Part shown: piece after piece, positions 1 to 8,679 of the stretch
How the letters are laid out: every line of letters starts with the position of its first letter
Position numbering within the stretch: position 1 is the stretch's first letter
Translations under genes and position numbers: made by a program
The notes under the pieces: model-generated
Database searches by the model: none
Told to the model about the DNA's origin: nothing
The model's input: the letters and a program-made list of their open reading frames with translations, nothing else
Assembly (NCBI RefSeq): GCF_009933335.1
Contig: NZ_MAEL01000062.1
Location: forward strand, 42,820-106,819
Source: Candidatus Enterococcus willemsii
GTDB lineage: Bacteria > Bacillota > Bacilli > Lactobacillales > Enterococcaceae
Direction: 5' to 3'
Length of the DNA: 64,000 nt

Positions 1-42
1 TGAAGAAATAGTACGCTGAGTGCTGATACAAAAAAAGGTTGG

Positions 43-675
43 ATGATAGTGATGAGAAAAAAAACTTTCTTTAGGCGCATGTTTCGTCTATTTTTGATAG
101 GACTAATCATTTTCTTAGCTTATATAGGCTATCGAAATTACCGGATATTGCGACAAGTCTATCAATATGAAGAACAAGTGGCCTATGCTGTTGAAAAAAA
201 CGGTATTCCCGAATACAAAGAATTAGCGATGAGTATTATAATGACTGAAACCAAAGGGACCGGACAAGATTTAATGCAAAGTTCAGAAAGTGCCTATGGT
301 GAACCAAATAAAATTCAAAATGCAAATGAAAGTATTGACCAAGGGGTTCATTACCTTGCACAAGCGATTGAGCGAGCTGAAAATCAACATACTGATTTAT
401 GGACAGCGGTTCAAGCATATAATTTTGGTTTGGATTATATTGATTTTGTTGCCAAACATGGTGGGAAAAATTCATTGGATTTAGCTGAAGAATATTCAAA
501 AGAGGTACTGTCTCCCTTACTAGGAAACCCTGAAAAAACGACCTATCGTTATTTAGGTGTGCAGTCTGTTATTTACAATGGCGGCTATTTGTACCATAAT
601 GGGGGAAACCTTTTTTATGCAGAATTGGTTAAATTGAATGAACAAAAAATAAAATGGACAAGTCGATTGTTCTAA
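43..675 (+). CDS. Membrane-anchored lysozyme-like (PvaA/CwlT-type) protein
   Basis: Probable peptidoglycan hydrolase acting outside the membrane. The protein is 210 residues long. A basic N-terminus (RKKTFFRRMFR) precedes one transmembrane segment at about residues 13-33. The rest resembles the short lysozyme-like domain of the CwlT/pneumococcal PvaA family, with an early TETKG motif whose Glu is the likely catalytic acid, then a QSSES stretch and a YNFG/NGG-rich tail. The start could be ATG 43 or ATG 52; the upstream AAAGGTTGG is only a fair ribosome binding site. It lies 28 bases before the DUF368 gene and is probably co-transcribed with it. Substrate and partner are not visible in the sequence. 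Confidence 0.72.
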   Translation: MIVMRKKTFFRRMFRLFLIGLIIFLAYIGYRNYRILRQVYQYEEQVAYAVEKNGIPEYKELAMSIIMTETKGTGQDLMQSSESAYGEPNKIQNANESIDQGVHYLAQAIERAENQHTDLWTAVQAYNFGLDYIDFVAKHGGKNSLDLAEEYSKEVLSPLLGNPEKTTYRYLGVQSVIYNGGYLYHNGGNLFYAELVKLNEQKIKWTSRLF

Positions 676-702
676 AAGAAGGAAGTAGGAGCGTAGTAAT
701 TT

Positions 703-1548
703 ATGGATAATAAGCAACAAACCGCAAAAAAAGGCGGCAATGACTGGATTTTACGATTTGTTAAAGGAATGTTTATTGGTTCTGGTTTTATATTACCAGG
801 TGTAAGTGGTGGGGCATTAGCGGCAATTTTTGGTATTTATGAACGAATCATTAGTTTTTTGGCTCACATCACGAAAAACTTTAAAGAAAATGTACTCTAT
901 TTCATTCCTGTCGGTTTAGGTGGGATTACAGGAGTTTTCCTATTATCTTTTGCGGTAAGTTTTTTACTTGGAACGTATGAAACAATTATCCTGTGGTTCT
1001 TTGTCGGTTGTATTATCGGAACCGTACCAGCATTATGGAAGGAAGCTGGGAAAAAAGGGCGTTCAAACCGAGAGATTGTTATTTTAGTTGTTAGCTTGAT
1101 TGCTGGTTTTTTGTTTTTATGGAAAGGCGCCGATTTATTCTCAGAAGTACCTCAAAATTTATGGACTTGGATGATTGCAGGTGGATTAATTGGGTTAGGT
1201 ATGATTGTACCCGGTCTGAGTCCTTCAAACTTTTTAGTTTACATGGGGATGTATAAAGCGATGTCTGATGGGATTAAAACATTGGATTTATCGGTCGTTA
1301 TACCAATTGCTATTGGTGGGATGGTGACTGTTTTGGGATTATCTAAGGTGATGGATTATATTTTCAGCAAAGCTTACGCACAATTGTTCCATTTTATTAT
1401 GGGGATTGTACTTGCTTCAACCATTATGATTATTCCAACAAACTATGCTGGTTTTACAGTAGGGAATTATCTTGCTTGCGTTGCATTGTGTATTGCAGGA
1501 ATAGCGTTAGGTGCTTGGATGAGTCGCCTGGAAGAACAATATAAATAA
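703..1548 (+). CDS. DUF368 membrane protein, polyprenyl-phosphate transporter (PopT-like)
   Basis: 281-residue polytopic membrane protein of the DUF368 family. Members of this family have been implicated in recycling undecaprenyl phosphate, the lipid carrier for wall polymers, across the membrane. The two characteristic half-motifs are visible: PGVSGGALAAIFG near residue 36 and PGLSPSNFLVYMG near residue 170. This is consistent with the internally duplicated fold. About eight hydrophobic segments fill the rest, and the C-terminus is charged (MSRLEEQYK). The gene follows the lysozyme-like gene by 27 bases and ends at a strong terminator, so the two form a small cell-envelope operon. The family call is secure; the substrate is inferred from family knowledge. 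Confidence 0.82.
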   Translation: MDNKQQTAKKGGNDWILRFVKGMFIGSGFILPGVSGGALAAIFGIYERIISFLAHITKNFKENVLYFIPVGLGGITGVFLLSFAVSFLLGTYETIILWFFVGCIIGTVPALWKEAGKKGRSNREIVILVVSLIAGFLFLWKGADLFSEVPQNLWTWMIAGGLIGLGMIVPGLSPSNFLVYMGMYKAMSDGIKTLDLSVVIPIAIGGMVTVLGLSKVMDYIFSKAYAQLFHFIMGIVLASTIMIIPTNYAGFTVGNYLACVALCIAGIALGAWMSRLEEQYK

Positions 1549-1554
1549 TTGGCT

Positions 1555-1590
1555 AAAAAGTAGAAGTTTGTCGCTTCTACTTTTTAATTT
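1555..1590 (+). terminator. Intrinsic terminator after the DUF368 gene
   Basis: A perfect 12-bp stem pairs 1555-1566 with 1574-1585 around a 7-base loop. The descending arm ends in a T-run. It closes the first operon before the dnaG promoter. Confidence 0.85.
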
Positions 1591-1609
1591 GTAAAGCAAA
1601 ACAAATTGC

Positions 1610-1637
1610 TTGAAAAACAAATAGAATATGGTAAAAT
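1610..1637 (+). promoter_or_regulatory. Promoter for dnaG-rpoD
   Basis: TTGAAA at 1610-1615 and TAAAAT at 1632-1637 are separated by 16 bases. This is a SigA-type promoter in the only gap before dnaG, and it implies a leader of about 100 bases. Confidence 0.55.
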
Positions 1638-1665
1638 GAAACATGTGAAAAACTGTCTATTTTAG

Positions 1666-1697
1666 AATCGCGCTGATTTCGATTAGTGCGATTTTTT
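1666..1697 (+). terminator. Terminator-like attenuator in the dnaG leader
   Basis: A 12-bp stem (1666-1677 with 1682-1693, two G-U pairs) is followed directly by TTTTTT. It lies downstream of the dnaG promoter and 40 bases before its ribosome binding site, so it would act on dnaG transcription itself. Confidence 0.6.
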
Positions 1698-1745
1698 ACC
1701 GAATAGATAAGCTCATCTTAGTTATCGATAAGGAGGTGAGTGTCA

Positions 1746-3593
1746 GTGGCGAGAATTCCACAACACGTAATTGATGACGTTCGGAGTCGAACGAATATTG
1801 TTGAAGTCATTGGGCAGTACGTGCAATTGAAGAAATCTGGTAGCAAAAATTATTCAGGTTTATGTCCTTTTCATAATGAGAAGACGCCTTCTTTTTCTGT
1901 AGCAGAAGATAAGCAGTTTTATCATTGCTTCGGATGTGGACGTGGTGGGAATGTGTTCAGTTTCTTGCAAGAAATTGAAGGAATTTCATTTGCTGAATCC
2001 GTCGTAAAAGTGGCAGATTTGGAAAATATTCAATTAGCAGACGATTATCGTCAAACACCACAAGACAATCCTGAAAATTCAGCACATCAACAATTGATTC
2101 AATTACATGAAAAAGCCAGTGAAGTGTACCATCACATGCTGGTTCACACAACAGCTGGTCAAGAAGCTTTGGATTATCTCATTCAACGGGGATTGACTGA
2201 AGAATTGATTGAAGAGTTTCAAATTGGTTTTGCCCCAAATCAACGAGAATTTTTAGAACGTATTTTCCAAAATGAATCGCTGAACACACAATTATTTGCG
2301 GAGTCGGGGTTATTCATTGAAAGAGACGATGGTCGTTTAGCAGATCGTTTTTATCAGCGAATTATGTTTCCCATTCGTAATGCACAAGGCAAAATCATTG
2401 CTTTCTCCGGTCGTTGGCTAAATACCGAAGATTTTCCTGGGGAAGACCAACCAAAGTATCTAAACAGTCCAGAAACCAGTTTGTTTAACAAACGAGAAGT
2501 TTTATTTAACTTTGATAAAGCGCGTAGTGAGATTCGTAAAGAAGGTACGACGTTTTTATTTGAAGGTTTTATGGATGTACTAGCCGCTTGGCAATCAGGG
2601 ATTCGAAATGGGATTGCTTCCATGGGAACCAGTTTAACCAACCAACAAATTGCGACAATTGAACGAATTTCAAAAGAATTAGTTCTTTGTTATGATGGAG
2701 ATAAAGCGGGAATTGAAGCAACCAATCGAGGAATTGAATTATTGCAGGAGCACAGTCGTTTGAAGCTAGCGATTGTTAGCGTACCAGAACGATTGGATCC
2801 AGATGAATATGTTCGAAAGTATGGTAGTGAAGCATTTAAAGAGTTAGCTTTTCATGGGAGAGAATCAATTTTCTCCTTTAAAATGCGTTATCGCAGAATG
2901 AATCGGAACTTAGCAAATGAGAAGGAACAGATTGACTATGTGCAAGATTTACTGCAAGATTTATTACAAGTTGATTCATTAATTGAGCAAGATCGATATA
3001 TTACGCAACTTTCAACGGAATTTCAGATTAGCCGTGATACCTTGCAACAACAATTGCATCAATTGAAACAAACGCGTCGTCAAGAAGCGCGACAACCGGC
3101 ACCTGTTGAATATCTGTACCCAGATGCCCCAGTTTCACCACCACCGCAGCCAACGACTGTTCGTAAAACACAATTGGAAAAAGCAGAAGAACTGCTTTTA
3201 TATCGATTGTTCACGGAACCTTCGTTAAATCGTCGGTTTAAAGAATTAAAGCTGACATTCGCTCATGAACATTACCAAGAATTGTATGTGTTATTTGATA
3301 CTTATGTAGAAATCGAAGGAGAAATGATTATTGCAAAATTCTTGGATTTTTTGAAAGATGGACAGTTAAAAAATTTAGTCATTACAATTGCTTCCCTCAA
3401 AGTACCTGAAGAGAGTACGGACCAAGAATTCCATGATTTAATTCGGATTATCCAAACGTCTAGTCTCGTTGAAGAAATAAATAAAAAGAGAATTCAGCAA
3501 CAAGAAGCTAGTCAAAAAGGGAATCAACAATTAGAGCTGGAATTGGCAGTTGAAATAATAAATCTTACCAAACAATTGAAACAAGCCAAATAG
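1746..3593 (+). CDS. dnaG: DNA primase DnaG
   Basis: Synthesises RNA primers for replication together with the DnaB-type helicase. The protein is 615 residues. The CHC2 zinc-binding domain is visible (Cys40, His43, Cys61, Cys64), followed by the TOPRIM core (FEGFMDVLAAW and LCYDGDKAG) and a less conserved C-terminal helicase-interaction domain. I prefer GTG 1746 as start: AGGAGG at 1731-1736 is 9 bases upstream, and this gives the usual MARIPQ N-terminus. GTG 1740 is in frame but only 3 bases from the site. rpoD follows after 23 bases, which is the conserved macromolecular-synthesis pair. The leader carries a possible attenuator. Confidence 0.97.
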   Translation: MARIPQHVIDDVRSRTNIVEVIGQYVQLKKSGSKNYSGLCPFHNEKTPSFSVAEDKQFYHCFGCGRGGNVFSFLQEIEGISFAESVVKVADLENIQLADDYRQTPQDNPENSAHQQLIQLHEKASEVYHHMLVHTTAGQEALDYLIQRGLTEELIEEFQIGFAPNQREFLERIFQNESLNTQLFAESGLFIERDDGRLADRFYQRIMFPIRNAQGKIIAFSGRWLNTEDFPGEDQPKYLNSPETSLFNKREVLFNFDKARSEIRKEGTTFLFEGFMDVLAAWQSGIRNGIASMGTSLTNQQIATIERISKELVLCYDGDKAGIEATNRGIELLQEHSRLKLAIVSVPERLDPDEYVRKYGSEAFKELAFHGRESIFSFKMRYRRMNRNLANEKEQIDYVQDLLQDLLQVDSLIEQDRYITQLSTEFQISRDTLQQQLHQLKQTRRQEARQPAPVEYLYPDAPVSPPPQPTTVRKTQLEKAEELLLYRLFTEPSLNRRFKELKLTFAHEHYQELYVLFDTYVEIEGEMIIAKFLDFLKDGQLKNLVITIASLKVPEESTDQEFHDLIRIIQTSSLVEEINKKRIQQQEASQKGNQQLELELAVEIINLTKQLKQAK

Positions 3594-3616
3594 CACATTG
3601 AAGGGGGACTTCTTTC

Positions 3617-4723
3617 ATGGCAGAAGAAACAATGAAAAATTATGATAAAGCCGTCGCTGACTTTATTAAAGTAAACAAAACTAAAGGACAAGTCGTTTAT
3701 GATGAATTGTCTAATCAATTAGCAACACCCTATTCATTAGATGCTGAAGGAATGGATAAACTGATTCAAAAAGTTGAAGACGCTGGAATCAGTGTAGTAG
3801 ACGAAAACGGTGAACCATCTATTCACAGTCTAAAAAGTACAGAGAAAAAAGCAAAAACACAACCTCAAGAAGATTTATCAGCGCCAACAGGTGTCAAAAT
3901 TAATGATCCTGTGCGGATGTATCTAAAAGAAATTGGTCGTGTCCCATTGCTGACAGCTGAAGAAGAAGTTGATTTGGCTTTAAAAATCGAAGAAGGCGAT
4001 CAAGAAGCAAAACAACGATTAGCAGAAGCTAACTTGCGTTTAGTTGTAAGTATTGCAAAACGCTATGTTGGTCGTGGCATGCAATTTTTGGATTTAATCC
4101 AAGAAGGAAATATGGGGCTAATGAAAGCTGTTGAGAAATTTGATTACCGCAAAGGATTTAAATTCTCGACTTATGCTACTTGGTGGATTCGTCAAGCAAT
4201 TACCCGTGCAATTGCAGACCAAGCAAGAACAATTCGTATTCCTGTTCATATGGTAGAAACAATCAATAAATTGATTCGTATTCAACGTCAATTATTGCAA
4301 GACTTAGGTAGAGAACCAACGCCAGAAGAAATCGGTGCGGAAATGGACTTACCAACTGAAAAAGTTCGTGAAATTTTAAAAATTGCTCAAGAACCAGTAT
4401 CTTTGGAAACGCCGATTGGTGAAGAAGACGATTCTCATTTAGGGGATTTTATTGAAGATCAAGAAGCAACGAGTCCAGCAGAACACGCAGCATATGAATT
4501 GTTAAAAGAACAATTGGAAGATGTGTTAGACACATTGACGGATCGTGAAGAAAATGTGCTACGCCTACGTTTCGGGATTGATGATGGACGCACACGAACA
4601 TTAGAAGAAGTTGGTAAAGTATTTGGCGTGACACGCGAGCGTATTCGTCAAATTGAAGCCAAAGCTTTGCGCAAATTACGCCATCCATCACGTTCAAAAC
4701 AATTGAAAGATTTCTTAGAATAA
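3617..4723 (+). CDS. rpoD: Primary sigma factor RpoD (SigA)
   Basis: Housekeeping sigma-70 factor that directs RNA polymerase to -10/-35 promoters. The protein is 368 residues, typical of Firmicutes. It has an N-terminal region 1.1-like segment, region 1.2 ([17 protein letters not shown]), region 2 with the -10-reading helix ([16 protein letters not shown]), region 3, and region 4 with the -35-reading helix-turn-helix ([20 protein letters not shown]). It is co-transcribed with dnaG from the promoter near 1610 and closed by a strong terminator. Nothing unusual is seen. Confidence 0.98.
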   Translation: MAEETMKNYDKAVADFIKVNKTKGQVVYDELSNQLATPYSLDAEGMDKLIQKVEDAGISVVDENGEPSIHSLKSTEKKAKTQPQEDLSAPTGVKINDPVRMYLKEIGRVPLLTAEEEVDLALKIEEGDQEAKQRLAEANLRLVVSIAKRYVGRGMQFLDLIQEGNMGLMKAVEKFDYRKGFKFSTYATWWIRQAITRAIADQARTIRIPVHMVETINKLIRIQRQLLQDLGREPTPEEIGAEMDLPTEKVREILKIAQEPVSLETPIGEEDDSHLGDFIEDQEATSPAEHAAYELLKEQLEDVLDTLTDREENVLRLRFGIDDGRTRTLEEVGKVFGVTRERIRQIEAKALRKLRHPSRSKQLKDFLE

Positions 4724-4728
4724 AAAGC

Positions 4729-4772
4729 AAGACTTTTAAAAGTTGGAAGCAGCTTTTAAAAGTCTTTTTTTT
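4729..4772 (+). terminator. Intrinsic terminator after rpoD
   Basis: A perfect 14-bp stem pairs 4729-4742 with 4753-4766, followed by a T-run to about 4772. Confidence 0.88.
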
Positions 4773-4858
4773 ACATATTATCAAGAAATAGTTAAGTATT
4801 TTGCTTTTTCGTGATAGAATTACAATCAGAACTTAACAAAAACGTAACTACTTTAGTA

Positions 4859-4887
4859 TTGGCTAACTTGTTAATATATGGTAGATT
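4859..4887 (+). promoter_or_regulatory. Possible promoter for the zinc-ribbon protein gene
   Basis: TTGGCT (4859-4864) and TAGATT (4882-4887) are separated by 17 bases in the gap after the rpoD terminator. The match is moderate. A second candidate pair is TTAAGT 4792 with TAGAAT 4815. Confidence 0.3.
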
Positions 4888-4920
4888 ATTTTTTAGAAAG
4901 TAAAAGGAGCCAGAGATAGA

Positions 4921-6594
4921 TTGATGAAAAAATGTCCTCATTGCGATGCTGAAATCGCTGCAAATCAAACTGTATGTCCAAACTGTGGCAAAGATTTATC
5001 AGAAACGTCACAAGCAGAGACACCTACAAGTGATCACAAAAACAACGAACACATCAAATGGTCAGATTACCAAGATGTTCCTTTAGGTTCTGTCATGGAA
5101 CATTTTTCCGATTTACATGAGAAAAACGATGATGGAAAAACTGACTTTGAAGAAAATTCCATTTTAGCAGATTATATTAAAGAGCATAAAGAACCAACTT
5201 TCGTTCAAGAAAAATCAGAAGCAAACGAGCAGAAAATTGATGAGTCAGTCAAAGAATCCGACGTTGTGAATGAACCTGAACCAGAGCAAGTTAACGAACC
5301 AGTAGTAACGCCAAGTGTAGCAGAAGACAATTCAGAAGCAGAAAAAACGGAAGAGCCTGTTGAACCTGTAGGCGTCGTTACAAAAGAACCTGAAAGCAAC
5401 AGCGCAAAATCAGAAAATCTAGCGCCACAAACACCTAAGAAGCGCAACAAAAAGATTTATTGGTTGACTGCAGCAGCTGTTGTTGTCCTAGCTGGTGGCG
5501 GCTGGTTTTACTATGACCATCAACAAAAAGAAGAAGCAGCAAGACAAGAACAATTACGGATAGAAAATGCGTTATCTACAATTGATAAAGAAATGGATAC
5601 TTACTTTCTTGATGCAGATCAACAATTTATTGCACCTGGGAAAACTTCTGAAGGTATTACCAAATTAATGGAAGAATTGGAAGAGTATTCTAAAGAAGAT
5701 GCTTACGATAAGCTAGTTGTTAAAGGGCAAAAAATTCAAGTCAAATTAGCGGTATTGGATCAAATTAACAGTCATTTTACTGAGCCGATTGTTGTAGGTG
5801 ACAAACTACAAGAAAACGCGCATATTAAAGAAGGCGAAACGGTAGAGATGGCTTCATTAACGGAAAAAAATGCTTTTTCTGACCTCATTAATCAAGCGAT
5901 TAAAAAAGGCAAAGATGAAGCAAAACAATTGCAAGCTGCAAGTAAGGCGGTGCAATCATTAACGGCTCACTATAAAGATAATCAATTAAGTGATGCAGTT
6001 AGTCGTAAAGACTATGAATCAACAAAACAAGAAGTCGAAAAAATCTTTGATGGCAAAGAAAAAGAAACGTTACTTGCTGATTTAGAGCCAATCGATAAAG
6101 CCTTAGTTGCCAAAGAAAAAGCACAAGCAGAAGCCGAAAAACAAGCGGCAATTGAAGCTGAGAAACAAGCAGAGCAACAACGTCAAGCAGCACAACCACA
6201 ACAACCGAACTCAGGTGGACAAGCAGGAACTAGTGCACCAAGTTCGAACGAAGGCCAAGAAATCCTAAATGACCATACACCAAGAAATAAAAACAATCAG
6301 CCAATTATTTCACCTCGTCAAAGCGATATTGATGATGTCAACAATCCAGCATGGGAATGGGCACCTGGTGTCTATGAGAAAGTAATCAATGAAGCGATTA
6401 AACGTGGTTACATTGTTGAAGGTGGCTTTAAACTAGAACGTGTTCGGATTGAAAATGGTGAAGGTTATTACAACCTATATGCGACAAACACTAAATCTTC
6501 CTTAATGCAAGGAATTGGTGAATCAGCTTTACCAATGTATCTATTTACAATTAATGATAAAACTGGTTTCTTCCGTGGAAACGGTAGTGATTAA
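4921..6594 (+). CDS. Zinc-ribbon, single-pass membrane protein (TcaA-like architecture)
   Basis: 557 residues of uncertain function. An N-terminal zinc ribbon (Cys5, Cys8, Cys19, Cys22) is followed by a long acidic, proline-rich cytoplasmic linker to about residue 170. One transmembrane helix follows at about 178-198. The outer part carries a lysine/glutamate- and glutamine-rich coiled coil (about 390-430) and a folded C-terminal domain (about 470-557). The layout recalls staphylococcal TcaA-type wall-stress proteins, but I cannot show homology. The start is TTG 4921 or ATG 4924; AAGGAG at 4904-4909 fits TTG better by spacing. It stands alone between terminators. Confidence 0.6.
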   Translation: MMKKCPHCDAEIAANQTVCPNCGKDLSETSQAETPTSDHKNNEHIKWSDYQDVPLGSVMEHFSDLHEKNDDGKTDFEENSILADYIKEHKEPTFVQEKSEANEQKIDESVKESDVVNEPEPEQVNEPVVTPSVAEDNSEAEKTEEPVEPVGVVTKEPESNSAKSENLAPQTPKKRNKKIYWLTAAAVVVLAGGGWFYYDHQQKEEAARQEQLRIENALSTIDKEMDTYFLDADQQFIAPGKTSEGITKLMEELEEYSKEDAYDKLVVKGQKIQVKLAVLDQINSHFTEPIVVGDKLQENAHIKEGETVEMASLTEKNAFSDLINQAIKKGKDEAKQLQAASKAVQSLTAHYKDNQLSDAVSRKDYESTKQEVEKIFDGKEKETLLADLEPIDKALVAKEKAQAEAEKQAAIEAEKQAEQQRQAAQPQQPNSGGQAGTSAPSSNEGQEILNDHTPRNKNNQPIISPRQSDIDDVNNPAWEWAPGVYEKVINEAIKRGYIVEGGFKLERVRIENGEGYYNLYATNTKSSLMQGIGESALPMYLFTINDKTGFFRGNGSD

Positions 6595-6609
6595 AAAAGA
6601 ATAACTTGT

Positions 6610-6670
6610 ATCCCCTCTTTATTTTCGATATGATATAAAAATATCAGTTGGAAATAAAGGGGGATTCTTT
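6610..6670 (+). promoter_or_regulatory. Long hairpin/terminator enclosing the azlC ribosome binding site
   Basis: 6610-6626 pairs with 6651-6665 (about 15 bp, one bulge), and the loop holds a perfect inner hairpin TGATAT-AAAA-ATATCA (6631-6646). The 3' arm contains AAAGGGGG, the azlC ribosome binding site. TTCTTTTT follows and runs into the TTG start. It could terminate the upstream gene, block azlC translation, or both. Confidence 0.65.
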
Positions 6671-7375
6671 TTGCAAGAAGTGAAGTATGAAAGTTTTTTT
6701 GATGGCGTAAAAGCTTGTATCCCAACTGTATTAGGTTATATGGGGATCGGCTTTGCCATGGGCGTTGTTGGGAAGGGGGTTGGGTTATCGGTTCTTGAAA
6801 TTTTATTGATGTCTGTGTTTATCTATGCGGGGAGTGCGCAGTTTATTATTTGTGGCTTACTAGCGATTGCAGCACCAACATCTTCGATTATCGTGACCGT
6901 CTTTTTGGTCAACTTGCGTCATTTTTTAATGAGTTTGTCAGTTGCGCCCGCTTTTCGTAAAGAAAGTATGCTAGGAAATATTGGCATAGGAACGCTGTTG
7001 ACCGATGAATCGTATGGCGTATTAGTCAATGCACTGCAAAATGAAAAACAACCGACACTCCATTGGATGAACGGCTTAAATATTTTGGCATATGTTAGTT
7101 GGATTTTAGCGACCGTTTTAGGTGCAATGTTAGGGGAATTTATTCCCAACCCGGAATTATTCGGTTTGGACTTTGCTTTGGTAGCGATGTTTTTAGGCTT
7201 ATTCTTATTTCAAGTAGAGATGCCTTTGAAAAAACGAACAAAGCAAACAATTCTTGTGCTAGCGAGCGTAGTAGGTAGTTTGTATTTATTTATGTGGTTT
7301 ACTTCTGCTGAAATTGCTGTGATTGCAGCTACATTGATTGGTTGTTTTATTGGGGTGGTGACACATAATGAGTAG
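6671..7375 (+). CDS. azlC: AzlC-family branched-chain amino acid exporter, large subunit
   Basis: Large membrane subunit of an AzlCD-type transporter. The family is known for export of branched-chain amino acids and analogues. The protein is 234 residues with about seven hydrophobic segments and conserved N-terminal text (GVKACIPTVLGYMGIGFAMG). The start is TTG 6671, 7 bases after AAAGGGGG at 6656-6663; the next ATG would remove the conserved N-terminus. The stop overlaps the azlD start by 8 bases, which indicates translational coupling. The ribosome binding site lies in the 3' arm of a long hairpin, so expression is likely restricted. Substrate is inferred from the family. Confidence 0.88.
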   Translation: MQEVKYESFFDGVKACIPTVLGYMGIGFAMGVVGKGVGLSVLEILLMSVFIYAGSAQFIICGLLAIAAPTSSIIVTVFLVNLRHFLMSLSVAPAFRKESMLGNIGIGTLLTDESYGVLVNALQNEKQPTLHWMNGLNILAYVSWILATVLGAMLGEFIPNPELFGLDFALVAMFLGLFLFQVEMPLKKRTKQTILVLASVVGSLYLFMWFTSAEIAVIAATLIGCFIGVVTHNE

Positions 7376-7688
7376 TACCTTTTTGATAATGATTGCTGGT
7401 TGTTTTCTTGTCACGTGGTTGCCGCGCATTTTACCATTCGTTTTTGCCAAACGTCTTGAATTTCCAGAAAAGCTGCATTTATTCTTAAGTTATTTGCCAT
7501 TATGTATTCTAGCAGCTTTATTAGTTCAAAGTCTCTTGTCTATTCAGAGTGGCAAAGCGCCAATCTTAAAATTACAAGAAACTTTGGCATGTATTCCCAC
7601 ATTAATGGTTGGCATCTATACGAAAAATTTGATGAAGATTGTAATTACAGGTATTATTAGCATAGCGGTTATTCGCCTAGTTTTATAA
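7368..7688 (+). CDS. azlD: AzlD-family transporter small subunit
   Basis: 106-residue membrane protein with about four hydrophobic segments and the AzlD hallmark TWLPRILPF near the N-terminus. It is the obligate partner of AzlC in branched-chain amino acid export. The ATG overlaps the end of azlC (ATGAGTAG), so it is translated by coupling. A fair AGGAG-type site for the next gene follows 12 bases after its stop. Confidence 0.86.
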   Translation: MSSTFLIMIAGCFLVTWLPRILPFVFAKRLEFPEKLHLFLSYLPLCILAALLVQSLLSIQSGKAPILKLQETLACIPTLMVGIYTKNLMKIVITGIISIAVIRLVL

Positions 7689-7712
7689 ATTGTCTTCTAA
7701 AGGAGAAGGAAA

Positions 7713-8576
7713 ATGAACGAGTTATTAGCATCCGTATTCAGCGGATTAATTATTGATGAAAATGAAGAAAATTATTTTGTCCAAAAAAATGGTGTGACAT
7801 TTAAATTAGCAAAATCAGAAGGAGAGCATGCATTAGGAGAAGCTGTCGAAGGATTTGGCTATCAAAATCAAAAGCAAGATTACTGCATGACAACGATTAT
7901 TCCCAAAAGCCGTAAGGGACACTATGCATTTGGAGAAGTGACTGATAGTCGCCGTGATTTAGGTGTTTTCGTGAATATTGGGTTACCTGACAAAGATGTG
8001 GCGGTTTCTTTAGATGAATTACCAACCATGCGTGAATTATGGCCGAAAAAAGGTGACCGTTTAATGGTTTCCTTGCGTGTCGATCATAAAGATCGTATTT
8101 GGGGCAGTCTAGCAGAAGAAAAAATTTTCCAAGCCCTAAGTAAACGTGGCAATGATACATTAAAAAATCAAGATGTGACAGGAACAGTCTACCGTTTGAA
8201 ATTAGTAGGGACCTATATTTTGACGGATGATTTTTATATCGGCTTTATTCACCCTTCTGAACGCTTCCAAGAACCGCGTTTAGGAGAACAAGTCAAAGGA
8301 CGTGTAATCGGCGTGCGTCCAGACGGTGTGTTGAATCTTTCGTTAAAACCTCGTGCGCATGAAGCAATTAGCGATGATGCTGCCATGATTGTCGCCTTTT
8401 TAGAACGTGCACCTGAAAATCAAATGAACTATACAGACAAATCATCACCAGAAGAAATTAAACAAATGTTTGGTATCAGTAAAGGTCAATTCAAACGTGC
8501 ATTAGGAAACTTGATGAAACAACGAATGGTTGAACAAAAAGATGGCGTGACTAAATTAATTAAAAAATCTAATTGA
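7713..8576 (+). CDS. cvfB: CvfB-family S1-like RNA-binding protein
   Basis: 287 residues of the CvfB/YitL family, RNA-binding regulators affecting virulence and stress traits in staphylococci and relatives. It has an N-terminal OB-like segment, two central S1-type segments (GHYAFGEVTDSRRDLGVFVNIGL at about residues 69-91, and a second near 150-215), and a C-terminal winged helix (SPEEIKQMFGISKGQFKRAL). The ribosome binding site is AAGGAG just upstream. It lies 24 bases after azlD and may be read through from it. RNA targets cannot be inferred. Confidence 0.85.
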   Translation: MNELLASVFSGLIIDENEENYFVQKNGVTFKLAKSEGEHALGEAVEGFGYQNQKQDYCMTTIIPKSRKGHYAFGEVTDSRRDLGVFVNIGLPDKDVAVSLDELPTMRELWPKKGDRLMVSLRVDHKDRIWGSLAEEKIFQALSKRGNDTLKNQDVTGTVYRLKLVGTYILTDDFYIGFIHPSERFQEPRLGEQVKGRVIGVRPDGVLNLSLKPRAHEAISDDAAMIVAFLERAPENQMNYTDKSSPEEIKQMFGISKGQFKRALGNLMKQRMVEQKDGVTKLIKKSN

Positions 8577-8626
8577 GAATACTTGTATAATTTTCTCGTC
8601 TATTTTATAATTATTTTAATGTCATG

Positions 8627-8661
8627 AGAGATATTTATCTCTTAAATTAGAATGATTATAA
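8627..8661 (+). promoter_or_regulatory. Fur/PerR-type box and palindrome before fur
   Basis: TTAGAATGATTATAA at 8647-8661 matches the 7-1-7 PerR/Fur-superfamily operator (TTATAATNATTATAA) at all but one defined base. Directly upstream is a 16-bp palindrome AGAGATA-TT-TATCTCT (8627-8642). TATAAT boxes lie at 8586 and 8606, so a bound repressor would block initiation. Autoregulation is inferred. Confidence 0.6.
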
Positions 8662-8679
8662 ATTAAGATGGAGGATTGT

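Noticed and set aside
1..42. C-terminal end of an upstream gene (stop TGA at 17-19)
   Set aside because: Only five codons would be inside the window; not enough to call a gene.
2354..2641. 95-codon minus-strand frame within dnaG
   Set aside because: Lies across the conserved TOPRIM region of dnaG; no regulatory signals on that strand.
5205..5450. 81-codon minus-strand open frame rich in Ser/Thr
   Set aside because: Antisense to the acidic linker of the zinc-ribbon protein; composition mirrors Glu/Pro codons and no ribosome binding site is seen.
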